The position numbers and the translations under genes are program-made. Shown in pieces: positions 56,019-64,000 of a stretch of DNA of 64,000 nucleotides (the first letter of the stretch is position 1; every line of letters begins with the position of its first letter). The notes beneath the pieces were generated by a model that had not been told where the DNA came from, ran no database searches, and saw only the letters and a list, made by a program, of their open reading frames with translations. Source of the DNA: Alkalihalobacillus sp. LMS39. GTDB taxonomy: Bacteria; Bacillota; Bacilli; Bacillales; Bacillaceae_F. The stretch covers positions 2,108,001-2,172,000 of the forward strand of contig NZ_CP093300.1 of assembly GCF_022812285.1 (NCBI RefSeq), in the 5' to 3' direction.

Positions 56019-56160
56019 TGTAATGTCCCTCCTTAATAAATCTATCGTTATATTATCATATTTTGGTTTTTGAGCATGATAAAAGTTTGCTAAAAAATAA
56101 AGAAGGACAAAGAGTTGAAATAAATTTTTACACGATTTTAATTTTTTTAGTAGATATACA

Positions 56161-56169
56161 TGATATAAT
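56161..56169 (+). promoter_or_regulatory. Extended -10 promoter of the DeoR-family gene
   Basis: TGATATAAT fits TGnTATAAT; -35 weak. Confidence 0.5.
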
Positions 56170-56180
56170 TTGTTTGAATA

Positions 56181-56200
56181 GTTGCATTTAGTTGCATTTT
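56181..56200 (+). promoter_or_regulatory. Tandem 10-bp repeat at the DeoR-family promoter
   Basis: GTTGCATTTA then GTTGCATTTT, directly downstream of the -10. One helical turn apart and overlapping the likely start point, so a candidate autoregulatory operator. Confidence 0.35.
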
Positions 56201-56226
56201 CAATGATGTATAGAGGGTGATGGAAT

Positions 56227-56991
56227 ATGTTTGCTAAAGAACGACAAGAGACCATAATAGAGCTGTTAAAACGAAATAAATCAGTCAAAGTTTCTCAATT
56301 AACAAAGCGATTTCAAGTCTCGCTTGAAACAATTCGGAGAGACTTAGAATTTTTGGAAAAAGAAGGGCTAATAAAGCGAGTCCACGGTGGTGCAGTGCTT
56401 GAAGAAACAACAAGTCATGAAACAACTTTTATTGAAAGAGAAACGATTCATATTGAAGAAAAAAAAGAAATCGCAAAAATAGCGACAAGGTTTGTCACGG
56501 AAGGACAATCAATTGCCTTAGATGTAAGTACAACAAATACTGAGTTTGCAAAAGTACTAAAAGAATCATTTACAAGATTAACGATTGTGACCAATTCACT
56601 TCCGATAGCAAACATATTAGCTGAAATGCCAAACTATACGATTATATTGCCTGGAGGGGTATTACGAAATCAGGAATTATGTATTGTCGGAGAAATGGCA
56701 GAAGCGTTTGTTTCGCAATTTCATATTGATACGTTTTTTATGAGCATGAGTGGTATTTCTTTATCGGCTGGTTTAACCGATTATGGTATTGGAGAAGTTC
56801 AAATGAAAAGTAAGATGCTACATGCGTCACAAAAAGGAATTGTCCTTGCAGATAGTAGTAAGTTTGACGTTAAATCATTTTTAAAAGTATGCGATTTAGA
56901 ACGAGTAGAGTGCATTATTACAGATAGTAAGTTGAAACAAAGTATTTTTGAAAAATATGAAAAAGCTGGAATTGAGATTATCAATGACTAA
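56227..56991 (+). CDS. DeoR/GlpR-family repressor
   Basis: 254 aa. N-terminal helix-turn-helix of the DeoR type (RQETIIELLKRNKSVKVSQL, RFQVSLETIRRDLEFLEKEG, KRVHGGAV) and a C-terminal phosphosugar-sensing domain (IALDVSTTNTEFAKVL, LTIVTNSLPIANIL, LPGGVLRNQE). It most likely controls the ABC/hydrolase genes downstream in response to a phosphorylated metabolite. Confidence 0.9.
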   Translation: MFAKERQETIIELLKRNKSVKVSQLTKRFQVSLETIRRDLEFLEKEGLIKRVHGGAVLEETTSHETTFIERETIHIEEKKEIAKIATRFVTEGQSIALDVSTTNTEFAKVLKESFTRLTIVTNSLPIANILAEMPNYTIILPGGVLRNQELCIVGEMAEAFVSQFHIDTFFMSMSGISLSAGLTDYGIGEVQMKSKMLHASQKGIVLADSSKFDVKSFLKVCDLERVECIITDSKLKQSIFEKYEKAGIEIIND

Positions 56992-57003
56992 GTCGAAACT
57001 CAC

Positions 57004-57032
57004 CCATTATGGATTACCATAATGGTTTTTTT
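57004..57032 (+). terminator. Terminator after the DeoR-family gene
   Basis: CCATTATGG / CCATAATGG (57004-57012 / 57017-57025) followed by TTTTTTT. Confidence 0.83.
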
Positions 57033-57057
57033 GTGTGTTTTTATTGTGTTGATTTTA

Positions 57058-57097
57058 TTTACATTCATTTAATTGTGTTTTTACATACAGTTAACAC
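57058..57097 (+). promoter_or_regulatory. 22-bp-spaced direct repeats before the transporter operon
   Basis: TTTACATTCATTTAATTG (57058-57075) and TTTACATACAGTTAACAC (57080-57097) agree at most positions and are two helical turns apart. Candidate binding sites for the DeoR-family protein. Confidence 0.35.
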
Positions 57098-57201
57098 TTT
57101 TATAACAATTGAGTGGTACGATTCTAGTAATAAATGTGTGATTATGTTGGAAAGTGAGGTTTTGAACGTGTGTTTGCTTGTGGAAACTTGGAGGTGTAGG
57201 A

Positions 57202-58107
57202 GTGGAAGTGTTGTCTACGCGTCTAGAGAGAAGAAATAAGTTCAAATCTATCGGAGTTCCATTACTTTTTATTATCCCAGCTTTACTCCCTTTAGCTGTA
57301 TTTTGGATATGGCCGATGCTTTATTCATTTTATATTAGTTTTACAGACTGGGATTTTATGTCACCAACCTTCCATTTTGTTGGATTAGAAAATTATATTG
57401 GATTGTTTACGAGTGCAGAGTTTTATCGTGTATTAGGAAATACAATTTATTTTTCTGTTGGTACCGTCATTCCTACGATTATTGGTGGATTGGCTTTAGC
57501 TCTTTTACTGAAGAATAAATTAGCAGGCATTGGCATTTATCGGACGATTTTGTTTTCGCCATGGGTCACACCAATGGTTGCTGTTTCCATTGTATGGTCA
57601 TGGATTTTTGAGCCAAGAGTGGGGATGGCCAATTGGGTGTTATCGATATTGTATCTACCGAAGCTTGAATGGGCGAGTAGTACAACATGGGCTATGGTTG
57701 TCATTATTATCGTAACGGTGTGGAAAGGAATCGGCTGGGCGATGATTTTTTATTTAGAATCATTGCACCGTGTACCGCAAGAACTTTATGAATCTGCTAG
57801 CTTAGATGGTGCATCTTGTTGGAATCGCTTAAAGCACATCACATTACCACTTGTTTCGCCAACCACCTTTTTCTTAATGATTATTTTAACGATTGAAGCT
57901 TTGCAAGCATATGACCAAATACAAGTGTTAACACAAGGTGGACCAGCTGGGAGTACAAGGACGATCCTTTATATGTATTATCAAGCAGCGTTTGAACGGT
58001 TTAATATGGGACAAGCAACGGCAGTAGCCACTGTACTTATTTTTATTACTGCTTTATTGGCACTCGTTCAGTTTTTGTCTTCGAAACGTTGGGTTCATTA
58101 TGAGTAA
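57202..58107 (+). CDS. ABC sugar permease, UgpA-like
   Basis: 301 aa, six membrane spans. The EAA loop reads ELYESASLDGASCWNRLKHITLPL. MALFWIWP-like start region (LLPLAVFWIWPMLYSFYISF cut) and LENYIGLF are typical of the carbohydrate-importer subfamily. GTG 57202 is set by GGAGGTG (57189-57195). Pairs with the next permease. Confidence 0.88.
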   Translation: MEVLSTRLERRNKFKSIGVPLLFIIPALLPLAVFWIWPMLYSFYISFTDWDFMSPTFHFVGLENYIGLFTSAEFYRVLGNTIYFSVGTVIPTIIGGLALALLLKNKLAGIGIYRTILFSPWVTPMVAVSIVWSWIFEPRVGMANWVLSILYLPKLEWASSTTWAMVVIIIVTVWKGIGWAMIFYLESLHRVPQELYESASLDGASCWNRLKHITLPLVSPTTFFLMIILTIEALQAYDQIQVLTQGGPAGSTRTILYMYYQAAFERFNMGQATAVATVLIFITALLALVQFLSSKRWVHYE

Positions 58108-58121
58108 GGAGGATTTATGAA

Positions 58122-59033
58122 ATGAATGGAGTTAATGATCCAGTTGTTGTTAAACCGAAAAAAACGTCAATCGAACTACAAACGGTTCATGTGAGCAAAA
58201 AATGGAAAAAAGGGAGTATCCAAGTTTTACGTCACCTTGCCTTACTCTTATGTTCGTTATTGATGGCTTTTCCTTTTTTATGGATGTTACTAAGCGCGAT
58301 TAAAACAAAGGATGAAATGTGGCAATTTCCGCCAACCTTTTGGCCAGCTGTTCCCCAATGGCACCACTTTTTAGAAGCATGGAACGCTGCACCATTTGGA
58401 TTGTATATATTTAATAGTATTTTTACAGCGGTTGTTATTGTTGTTATTCAAGTTGTGAATTCAGCAATGATTGCGTATGCCTTTACCCAATTAAAATTTA
58501 AAGGGAAAAATTTGTTGTTTGTTATGATTTTAGCGACATATATGCTACCGACAGCAGCTACGTATGTTCCTAGTTATATTTTATTAGCGAAATTAGGAGT
58601 ACTAAACAGCTATGAAGGATTAATTCTATCTAATGCGGTGAGTGTGTTTGGGATTTTTCTTATCAGGCAAGCGTTTCTTCAAGTATCTAAGGAGGTGGTT
58701 GAAGCGGCAAAAATAGATGGAGCTGGTCATTGGAGAATGTTATGGCAAGTATTATTTCCGCTTACGAAAACATCGTTTATTACATTTGGTTTGATCAGCT
58801 TTGTACAAATGTACAATAACTATTTGTGGCCGTCACTCATTATTAAAGATGAGAAATATTATTTAGTTACTGTAGGTTTAAGGCAGTTTTTTATTCAAGG
58901 TGGAGCCTACGGGATTCAATGGCCGCTTGTTATGGCAGCAAGTACATTTGCTGTACTTCCTTTATTGCTATTGTTTTTAGTTGCACAAAAATGGTTTGTG
59001 AAAGGCATTAGTGATCGAGGAATTAAAGGATAG
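58122..59033 (+). CDS. ABC sugar permease, UgpE-like
   Basis: 303 aa. FPFLWMLLSAIKTKDEMWQFP at the first span, and the EAA loop VVEAAKIDGAGHWRMLWQVLFPL. AAGGAGG precedes ATG 58122, 15 nt after the first permease. The operon has no ATPase, so a shared MsmX/UgpC-type ATPase encoded elsewhere is implied. Confidence 0.9.
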   Translation: MNGVNDPVVVKPKKTSIELQTVHVSKKWKKGSIQVLRHLALLLCSLLMAFPFLWMLLSAIKTKDEMWQFPPTFWPAVPQWHHFLEAWNAAPFGLYIFNSIFTAVVIVVIQVVNSAMIAYAFTQLKFKGKNLLFVMILATYMLPTAATYVPSYILLAKLGVLNSYEGLILSNAVSVFGIFLIRQAFLQVSKEVVEAAKIDGAGHWRMLWQVLFPLTKTSFITFGLISFVQMYNNYLWPSLIIKDEKYYLVTVGLRQFFIQGGAYGIQWPLVMAASTFAVLPLLLLFLVAQKWFVKGISDRGIKG

Positions 59034-59063
59034 TAGATACATAGAACCGAGGAGGAAAAACAA

Positions 59064-60401
59064 GTGAAAACTTCAAAAATTATAGGGATTCGTTTACTTT
59101 CTATCTTAGTACTTATCACTCTTTTTACTGGATGTAGTACAGGAGGAGAACAAAGCAGCACAGAGGCGAAACCGTCAGAAGGAAAAGCGGAAAAAGAGCG
59201 AGTAGAAATTGAGTTTTGGTATGGGTTAGGTGGCCAATTAGGAGAAAATGTAGAAGACTTTATTCAACAATTTAATGAATCTCAAGATGAAATCACTGTA
59301 AAAGGAGTAGCGCAAGGAAATTATGATGAAACATTCCAAGCGCTACAAGCGGGGATTGCTGCTAATGATGCTCCAGCTGCAGTATTACTTACACATGATA
59401 CGATGTACGGATTAGCACAAAGAGAATTATTAACGCCATTGTCTTCGTTTATTGCAAGTACAGAAGGTTTTAACCAAGATGATTTTGTCCCGGCGTTTTT
59501 AAACCAAGGAAAAATTGGAGATGAGCTTTATTCCCTTCCTCTTTTTGGTACAACACAAGTATTATATTACCGTCATGACTTATTTGAAACAGCGGGTGTA
59601 AATCCAGAATCATTACAAACGTGGGAATCTTTATACGAAGCGGCAGCAACGTTAACAGAAAAAGACGGAAGTGAAGTTTCTGTTTATGGTTGGGAACCGA
59701 TGTGGGGTAGCGGGAATATGATTGATGCTGCGCTTAGTCGTGGTGCCAAATATATAAGTGATGATGGAAAAGAAGTGTTACTTGATGCCACAGAGTGGAT
59801 TGAGACATGGGAATTTTTTAGAAAAGCAATTCATGATGATAATATTATGCGTATCCATCATGGTGGCCAAGGATGGGAATATTGATATAACACGATTGAT
59901 GATGTGATGCAAGGTCGGGCTGCTGGATATACAGGTTCGAGCGGTGACCAAGGTGACTTAGACTTCTCTATCATTACCGCTCATCCACAACCAGGTTGGG
60001 AGCAGCATCAAGCGGCACCACATGCGTCCGCTCAAACGATTAGCATTCCTTCTATTGTTTCTGATGAAGAAAAAGAAGCAGCATTTAAATGGATGGAATT
60101 TTTCACGAGTGCTGAAATGACAGCGGAATGGTCGATGCGTACGGGGTATATCGCGGTTCGTCAATCGGCACGTGATGTAGAAGCTTTTCAAGCATTTGCA
60201 AAAGAAAACCCACAAATATTAGTACCTTTACAACAAGCAGAAATAGCGACACCACCATTTATTGACCCTACAGGCGGCCAAATCTATGATGCACTTTCAA
60301 TCGCGGCAGACCGTGTTCAAATTGAAGGGGTGTCAGCAGAAGTGGCATTAAAAGATGCGAAAGAAGAAGCGCAAAAAGCGTTAGATAAAGTAAATCAATA
60401 G
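59064..60401 (+). pseudogene. UgpB-like binding lipoprotein with in-frame TGA
   Basis: The frame from GTG 59064 to 60401 encodes a complete extracellular sugar-binding protein of about 445 residues, broken only by TGA at 59883-59885 (context GWEY-stop-YNTIDDVMQGRAAGY). Both sides keep frame and family motifs: lipobox LFTGC; IEFWYGLGGQLGENVEDFIQ and GNYDETFQALQAGIAANDAP, as in UgpB; and EKEAAFKWMEFF. TGG (Trp) is the likely ancestral codon. GGAGG precedes the start. Without readthrough only a 273-aa fragment is made. Confidence 0.85.
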
Positions 60402-60411
60402 GAGCATATTA

Positions 60412-61899
60412 ATGAAAACAGTGATTAATGGGATGATAGGTAGCGAACATACGCTACCTATCAATATTCATACATTTACAGTAGAAGAAAAAGTAGAGTG
60501 GATTGGCTTTGTTGTTCATGTAACAAAGAAAAAATGGTTAGGATTTTTATTATGGGATTCTAATGATCGACTTCGTGCGCAATATTTATCAGGAAAAGCT
60601 CCAAAAGAAATCTTACTTCATGAAAGTGCGCAACAATCTAGTATTCTTACGATTCCTGGTGAGATTACAAAAGGAGAATGGCGCTTGGAAGTCGTTGTTG
60701 CTGACGCTAGCACTCCAACGAAAGTGACTGATATTCCGTATGAAATCATAATAGAAACAGGTTTGGGGTCCTCTCCATTTGATAGCCATATTCACAAACT
60801 CGGCCAATGTTGTTGGACAACATTGGAAGAACAACAATTGGCATTTGGAAATTATGATTGGGAGCGTTCGTATTGTGATGAAACACGTTGGTACAAAGGT
60901 GATTTTCACACCCATACGATCCAGTCTGATGGAAAAATGACTCCTTCAGCCAATGTTGAACAAGCGCAAAAAAATGGACTTGATTTTTTTGTTGCCACTG
61001 ACCATCATGTGATGACAACAGGATGGTCATCTGATGAGTTTCTTGTTCTACCGGGGATTGAAATTACGTCAACGAAAGGTCATTTTAATGCACTTGGGCC
61101 AAAAGGTTGGATTGACTGGCGTTTTTACGAACATGATGGGGGGATGGAAACAGAAGAAGGCATGAATCGGGTTCTTCAGGATACAAAGCAAGTAGGTGCC
61201 CTTCGATCGCTCAATCATCCTTTTCTAAAGCCTTGGCATTGGGCGTTTCAAGAAACGAAACTAGAGGGATTTGATTGTATAGAAATTTGGAATGACCCGA
61301 CGTATCAGCAAAACACAGCAGCAACGGAAGATGCTCTCCATGTTTGGAGTGTGTTATGGAATGAAGGATATTTACTTCCGGGTATAGGTGGGTCAGATTC
61401 TCATTTATTACCGACAGAAAGCTATAAAAAAAATGGCCCTCCTTCTGTCATTGGGGACCCTGCGACATATGTTTTTTCTAACGGACTCTCCGCCAATGAA
61501 ATCTTGCATGCTGTGAAAAAAGGGCGTGTGTATGTTTCAAGAGGACCTGTTCTTGATATGTATATTAAAGTTGGAAATGAAATAAAACCGCTTGGAACTG
61601 ATTTATCAACGTATCATGGCAAACAAGTTGAATTTGTTATTAACTATGAGAATGTAAAGTTAGGAAGTCAATTGCAATTCATTTCTAAAGGTGAAGTCGT
61701 ATCACATCATGTTTTAGAAAAAGAAGGTCAAGTTGAACTACCATTTCAAGTGACAGATGAGTTCGGGTGGTATCGAATTGACATTAGGGATGAACAGGGG
61801 GAGCTACTTGCTTTTTCTAATCCTGTCTATTACGGAAAAAGGAAGAGAGACATTATCACATGGTCACAATTACTCGAAAAAGCCGGTTACCAGAAGTAA
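60412..61899 (+). CDS. PHP-domain metallohydrolase, CehA/McbA type
   Basis: 495 aa. The N-terminal ~165 residues are beta-rich. The PHP domain starts at WYKGDFHTHTIQSDGKM, with DFFVATDHHVM, LPGIEITS, GHFNALG, and GGSDSHLLP as metal ligands. Family members hydrolyse phosphoesters or carbamates. In this operon, where ugp clusters usually have the phosphodiesterase UgpQ, a phosphodiesterase role is likely but inferred. GGAGCATATT precedes ATG 60412. Overlaps the next gene by 40 nt. Confidence 0.85.
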   Translation: MKTVINGMIGSEHTLPINIHTFTVEEKVEWIGFVVHVTKKKWLGFLLWDSNDRLRAQYLSGKAPKEILLHESAQQSSILTIPGEITKGEWRLEVVVADASTPTKVTDIPYEIIIETGLGSSPFDSHIHKLGQCCWTTLEEQQLAFGNYDWERSYCDETRWYKGDFHTHTIQSDGKMTPSANVEQAQKNGLDFFVATDHHVMTTGWSSDEFLVLPGIEITSTKGHFNALGPKGWIDWRFYEHDGGMETEEGMNRVLQDTKQVGALRSLNHPFLKPWHWAFQETKLEGFDCIEIWNDPTYQQNTAATEDALHVWSVLWNEGYLLPGIGGSDSHLLPTESYKKNGPPSVIGDPATYVFSNGLSANEILHAVKKGRVYVSRGPVLDMYIKVGNEIKPLGTDLSTYHGKQVEFVINYENVKLGSQLQFISKGEVVSHHVLEKEGQVELPFQVTDEFGWYRIDIRDEQGELLAFSNPVYYGKRKRDIITWSQLLEKAGYQK

Positions 61900-62651
61900 A
61901 TATTAAAGGAATTTTGTTTGATAAAGATGGCACTTTATTAGACTTTCATTCTGTTTGGTTAACTCTTGCCAAACAGCTTGTAGAAGCGATTGTAACAAAA
62001 ACAGGATTCAAAAACCGTTTGTTAGAAGAAAAGCTGTTACGGTCGGTTGGGGTTTGTGGAACTGTCATTGAAAGTAATGGGATATTAGCTGGAGGAACAA
62101 CAAAAGAGATGGCAAAGGCATTTTGTCAATTTGTTGATATTGATGCTCTCGGTTATTCTACTTTTTCCTCCTTCCATGAATGGTTGTCACAAGAAATGGT
62201 TGAACTAACGAAACAGAACATTGATTCAGTTCAACCGACAACGGATTTACAAGCGACATTAAGCCAATTAATAGACAAAAATATCATTTTAGGTATCGCA
62301 ACTGCTGATGACCTTGCCACGACAATTTTATGTTTAGATAAATTAAACATTGGCCAATTTTTTTCGTTTGTTGGGGCAGCTGATAATGTTCCAAAGCCTA
62401 AACCAGATCCGGTTACATTACAGCATTTTTGTCGTAAATTTGGATTAGAATCGAGTGAAGTGATTGTAGTTGGTGACACATTAAAGGATATTTCACTAGC
62501 TCGGAATGCCAACGCCGGATTAGCAGTCGGTGTGTTATCGGGTGTAAGTAGTGAAGACGATTTAATGCCAGTTGCAGATATTGTGATTCCTACTATTTCA
62601 CATTTACTTAATGACGACGGTGAGTTTATTTGGAATACAAAAAGCGAATGA
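61860..62651 (+). CDS. HAD-family phosphatase
   Basis: 263 aa. HAD motif I FDKDGTLLDFHS, motif II IATADD, motif III Lys region KPKPDP, and motif IV VVGDTLKDISLA identify a Gph-like phosphatase with a helical cap. The start lies inside the PHP gene, after AAGGAAGAGAG. It probably dephosphorylates the product of the PHP enzyme. Confidence 0.87.
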   Translation: MVTITRKSRLPEVNIKGILFDKDGTLLDFHSVWLTLAKQLVEAIVTKTGFKNRLLEEKLLRSVGVCGTVIESNGILAGGTTKEMAKAFCQFVDIDALGYSTFSSFHEWLSQEMVELTKQNIDSVQPTTDLQATLSQLIDKNIILGIATADDLATTILCLDKLNIGQFFSFVGAADNVPKPKPDPVTLQHFCRKFGLESSEVIVVGDTLKDISLARNANAGLAVGVLSGVSSEDDLMPVADIVIPTISHLLNDDGEFIWNTKSE

Positions 62652-62685
62652 AGATGATAGTCTTAACTAGAGGGGAGGAAATGAT

Positions 62686-63000
62686 TTGGGTTGGTTATTG
62701 TTAGTTGTCACGATTGTATTAGAAGTAGCTGGGACAATCGCAATGAAAGAATCGTTTGGATTAACAAAAGTCGTCCCTTCTGTTTTACTCTTTGTCTTTT
62801 ATGGGCTTTGTTTTAGTTTATTTGCTATTGTTGTGAAAACTATCGACTTAAGTGTGGCGTATGCTATATGGGCTGGTGTTGGGACGTTATGTGTCAGTTT
62901 GATTGGGATGTTTTATTATGGAGAAACGGTGTCAGTAGTTAAGCTGCTTTCCATTTCTCTTATTATCATTGGCGTCATTGGGTTGAAAATAGCAGGGTAA
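62686..63000 (+). CDS. SMR-family small multidrug transporter
   Basis: 104 aa, four membrane spans, with the essential Glu14-equivalent in VTIVLEVAGTIAMKES and YAIWAGVGT in span 3. Single protein, so homodimeric or paired with a partner elsewhere. TTG 62686 is used, 7 nt after GGGGAGG; the nearby ATG 62681 is in another frame and soon stops. Confidence 0.9.
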   Translation: MGWLLLVVTIVLEVAGTIAMKESFGLTKVVPSVLLFVFYGLCFSLFAIVVKTIDLSVAYAIWAGVGTLCVSLIGMFYYGETVSVVKLLSISLIIIGVIGLKIAG

Positions 63001-63002
63001 TC

Positions 63003-63043
63003 AAAAACACCTTTGAGAAATGGGTACTCAAAGGTGTTTTTAT
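63003..63043. terminator. Terminator after the SMR gene
   Basis: 15-bp stem AAAAACACCTTTGAG / CTCAAAGGTGTTTTT (63003-63017 / 63027-63041). Confidence 0.88.
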
Positions 63044-63065
63044 GTTATATCATGCATTGTTGGTT

Positions 63066-63131
63066 CGGACATGTATTCCGCTATTTCGTAGAATTCAAGC
63101 TTTTTTGAAAAGCTAACGGAACATATGTCCG
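63066..63131. repeat. Inverted repeat element with CGGACATATGTTCCG-type arms
   Basis: CGGACATGTATTCCG (63066-63080) faces CGGAACATATGTCCG (63117-63131). Same arms as the 17651-17829 region. It lies between convergent genes. Confidence 0.75.
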
Positions 63132-63152
63132 ATACCAATTGAACTTTAATGA

Positions 63153-63980
63153 TTAATGAGTAGAATCTTTTTTCGTTTGGTTGGCGTTCATGGCTAATAG
63201 GATATCTTTAAGCTCGGATACTTGTTTTTGTAATTCCTTTAACTCTTCTTTTGTTTCATCGATTTCATCTTCTGCATTTGCTTTTTCAACATTACTTACG
63301 ATAACCCCGATAAATAAGTTAAACACAATAAATGTTCCAACAAGGATAAAGATGACAAAGTAAAGCCATGACCATGGTACTTCTGCAAAGATTGGTCTCA
63401 TAACACCACTTGCCCATGATTCAAGGGTTACAACTTGGAATAGGGTAAGAAGAGATAATTGTAAGTTGCCAAAATACTCTGGTGCCACCTCTTTAAACAA
63501 CATCGTTCCAATGACGGCAAAAATGTAAAAAATGATGCTCATTAAAATCATAATGTTTCCTAAGGCAGGAATGGTGAGTAGAAGGGCATCAACTAATTTG
63601 CGTAGTGATGGAATCACAGAAATGGCCCGTAATACACGAAGCACACGCAAAATACGAAGGACGGTAACAAAATGCGCTCCAACAAAAATATGGCCAGCTG
63701 CAACGATAATAAAGTCAAACCAATTCCAGCTATTTGTAAAGAATCGTTTCGGACCTGCTGCAATAAATCGTAAGGCAATTTCGACAGTGAATATCCAAAG
63801 GAGGATATTATCCATAAAATAAAACCAGTTTTTATGTGCAGAATAAAGGTTAGGGTAAGTCTCTAACCCTACGATAATGGCGTTCACAATAATTAAAGCG
63901 ATAATCGTACTTGTAAATACTTTATGTTCAACAATTTTCTTGCTAACAGATTTTACTGTTGAAAATTTGTTTTTGGTCAT
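63153..63980 (-). CDS. Voltage-gated sodium channel, NaChBac family
   Basis: 275 aa, the length of B. halodurans NaChBac, with six membrane segments. S4 carries arginines at every third place (Arg109, 112, 115, 118). The pore filter TLESWAS spans residues 185-191, identical to NaChBac and sodium-selective in that channel. The C-terminus (235-262) is an acidic neck plus coiled coil (EELKELQKQVSELKDILLAM). In alkaliphiles such channels return Na+ to support flagellar motors and pH homeostasis. GGAGGAAG precedes the ATG. Confidence 0.96.
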   Translation of the reverse strand: MTKNKFSTVKSVSKKIVEHKVFTSTIIALIIVNAIIVGLETYPNLYSAHKNWFYFMDNILLWIFTVEIALRFIAAGPKRFFTNSWNWFDFIIVAAGHIFVGAHFVTVLRILRVLRVLRAISVIPSLRKLVDALLLTIPALGNIMILMSIIFYIFAVIGTMLFKEVAPEYFGNLQLSLLTLFQVVTLESWASGVMRPIFAEVPWSWLYFVIFILVGTFIVFNLFIGVIVSNVEKANAEDEIDETKEELKELQKQVSELKDILLAMNANQTKKDSTH

Positions 63981-64000
63981 TTTCTTCCTCCAGTGAACAG

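Noticed and set aside
56019-56288. Longer extension of the 23-codon frame on the minus strand
   Set aside because: It runs antisense through the DeoR-family start and promoter; the strong ribosome site supports only the short form.

Overview
The window is chromosomal DNA of a low-GC Gram-positive bacterium of the Bacillus group, most likely an alkaliphile. Strong AAGGAGG-type ribosome binding sites, frequent GTG and TTG starts, Bacillus-type factors (TnrA, CbpB/DarB, YqjE, NamA/YqjM, YaaR) and a NaChBac-type sodium channel with the TLESWAS filter, a family best known from alkaliphilic bacilli, all point this way. I see no prophage, insertion sequence, CRISPR array, rRNA or tRNA. Several short dispersed repeats lie between genes.

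Layout. 0-2 kb: YqjE peptidase and a MarR/Hpr-like regulator. 2-7.5 kb: a motility block with two sigma-D-type promoters, holding a FliK-like protein, a free-standing FlhB C-terminal domain, FliS, flagellin and YaaR. 7.7-11.8 kb: CPBP protease, SRPBCC protein, NamA, the c-di-AMP-binding CBS protein and a DUF4097 lipoprotein. 11.8-17.6 kb: a sulfate assimilation operon (cysH-sat-cysP-cysC-sulfite/nitrite reductase-DUF3906). 17.9-22.4 kb, minus strand: a membrane protein, an unusual Cache-like/subtilisin protease coupled to a YibQ-type deacetylase, a thioredoxin-reductase-like enzyme and tnrA. 22.4-25.6 kb: siroheme genes (sumT-hemD, sirB/cbiX, sirC), divergent from tnrA around a perfect TnrA box. 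25.7-27.4 kb: a membrane-anchored HtrA-like protease and a PRC-barrel protein.

27.4-39 kb: a cobalamin-riboswitch-controlled anaerobic-type cobinamide operon (cbiH60-cbiX-cbiJ-C-D-ET-L-F-G-A-cobT). It has no SUMT of its own, so it probably draws precorrin-2 or sirohydrochlorin from the neighbouring siroheme genes. 39.1-43.9 kb: the most interesting stretch. A near-ideal Zur operator overlaps the promoter of a five-gene unit: FecCD permease, ATPase, a rubredoxin-methyltransferase fusion, a lipoprotein binding protein and a second methyltransferase. This looks like an undescribed zinc-responsive metal-chelate or corrinoid uptake and modification system.

44-50 kb: membrane proteins, a V4R-STAS protein, an ECF sigma factor with a DUF4179 anti-sigma factor, and thiC under a TPP riboswitch. 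50.4-52 kb: an aspartokinase behind a structured leader I cannot assign. 52.7-54 kb: a GH1 glucosidase. 54.3-55.6 kb: a frameshifted phosphotransferase. 55.9 kb: a probable 23-residue basic peptide gene. 56.2-62.7 kb: a DeoR-regulated UgpABE-like ABC importer with a PHP metallohydrolase and a HAD phosphatase; its binding protein carries an in-frame TGA. The window ends with an SMR efflux protein and the sodium channel.
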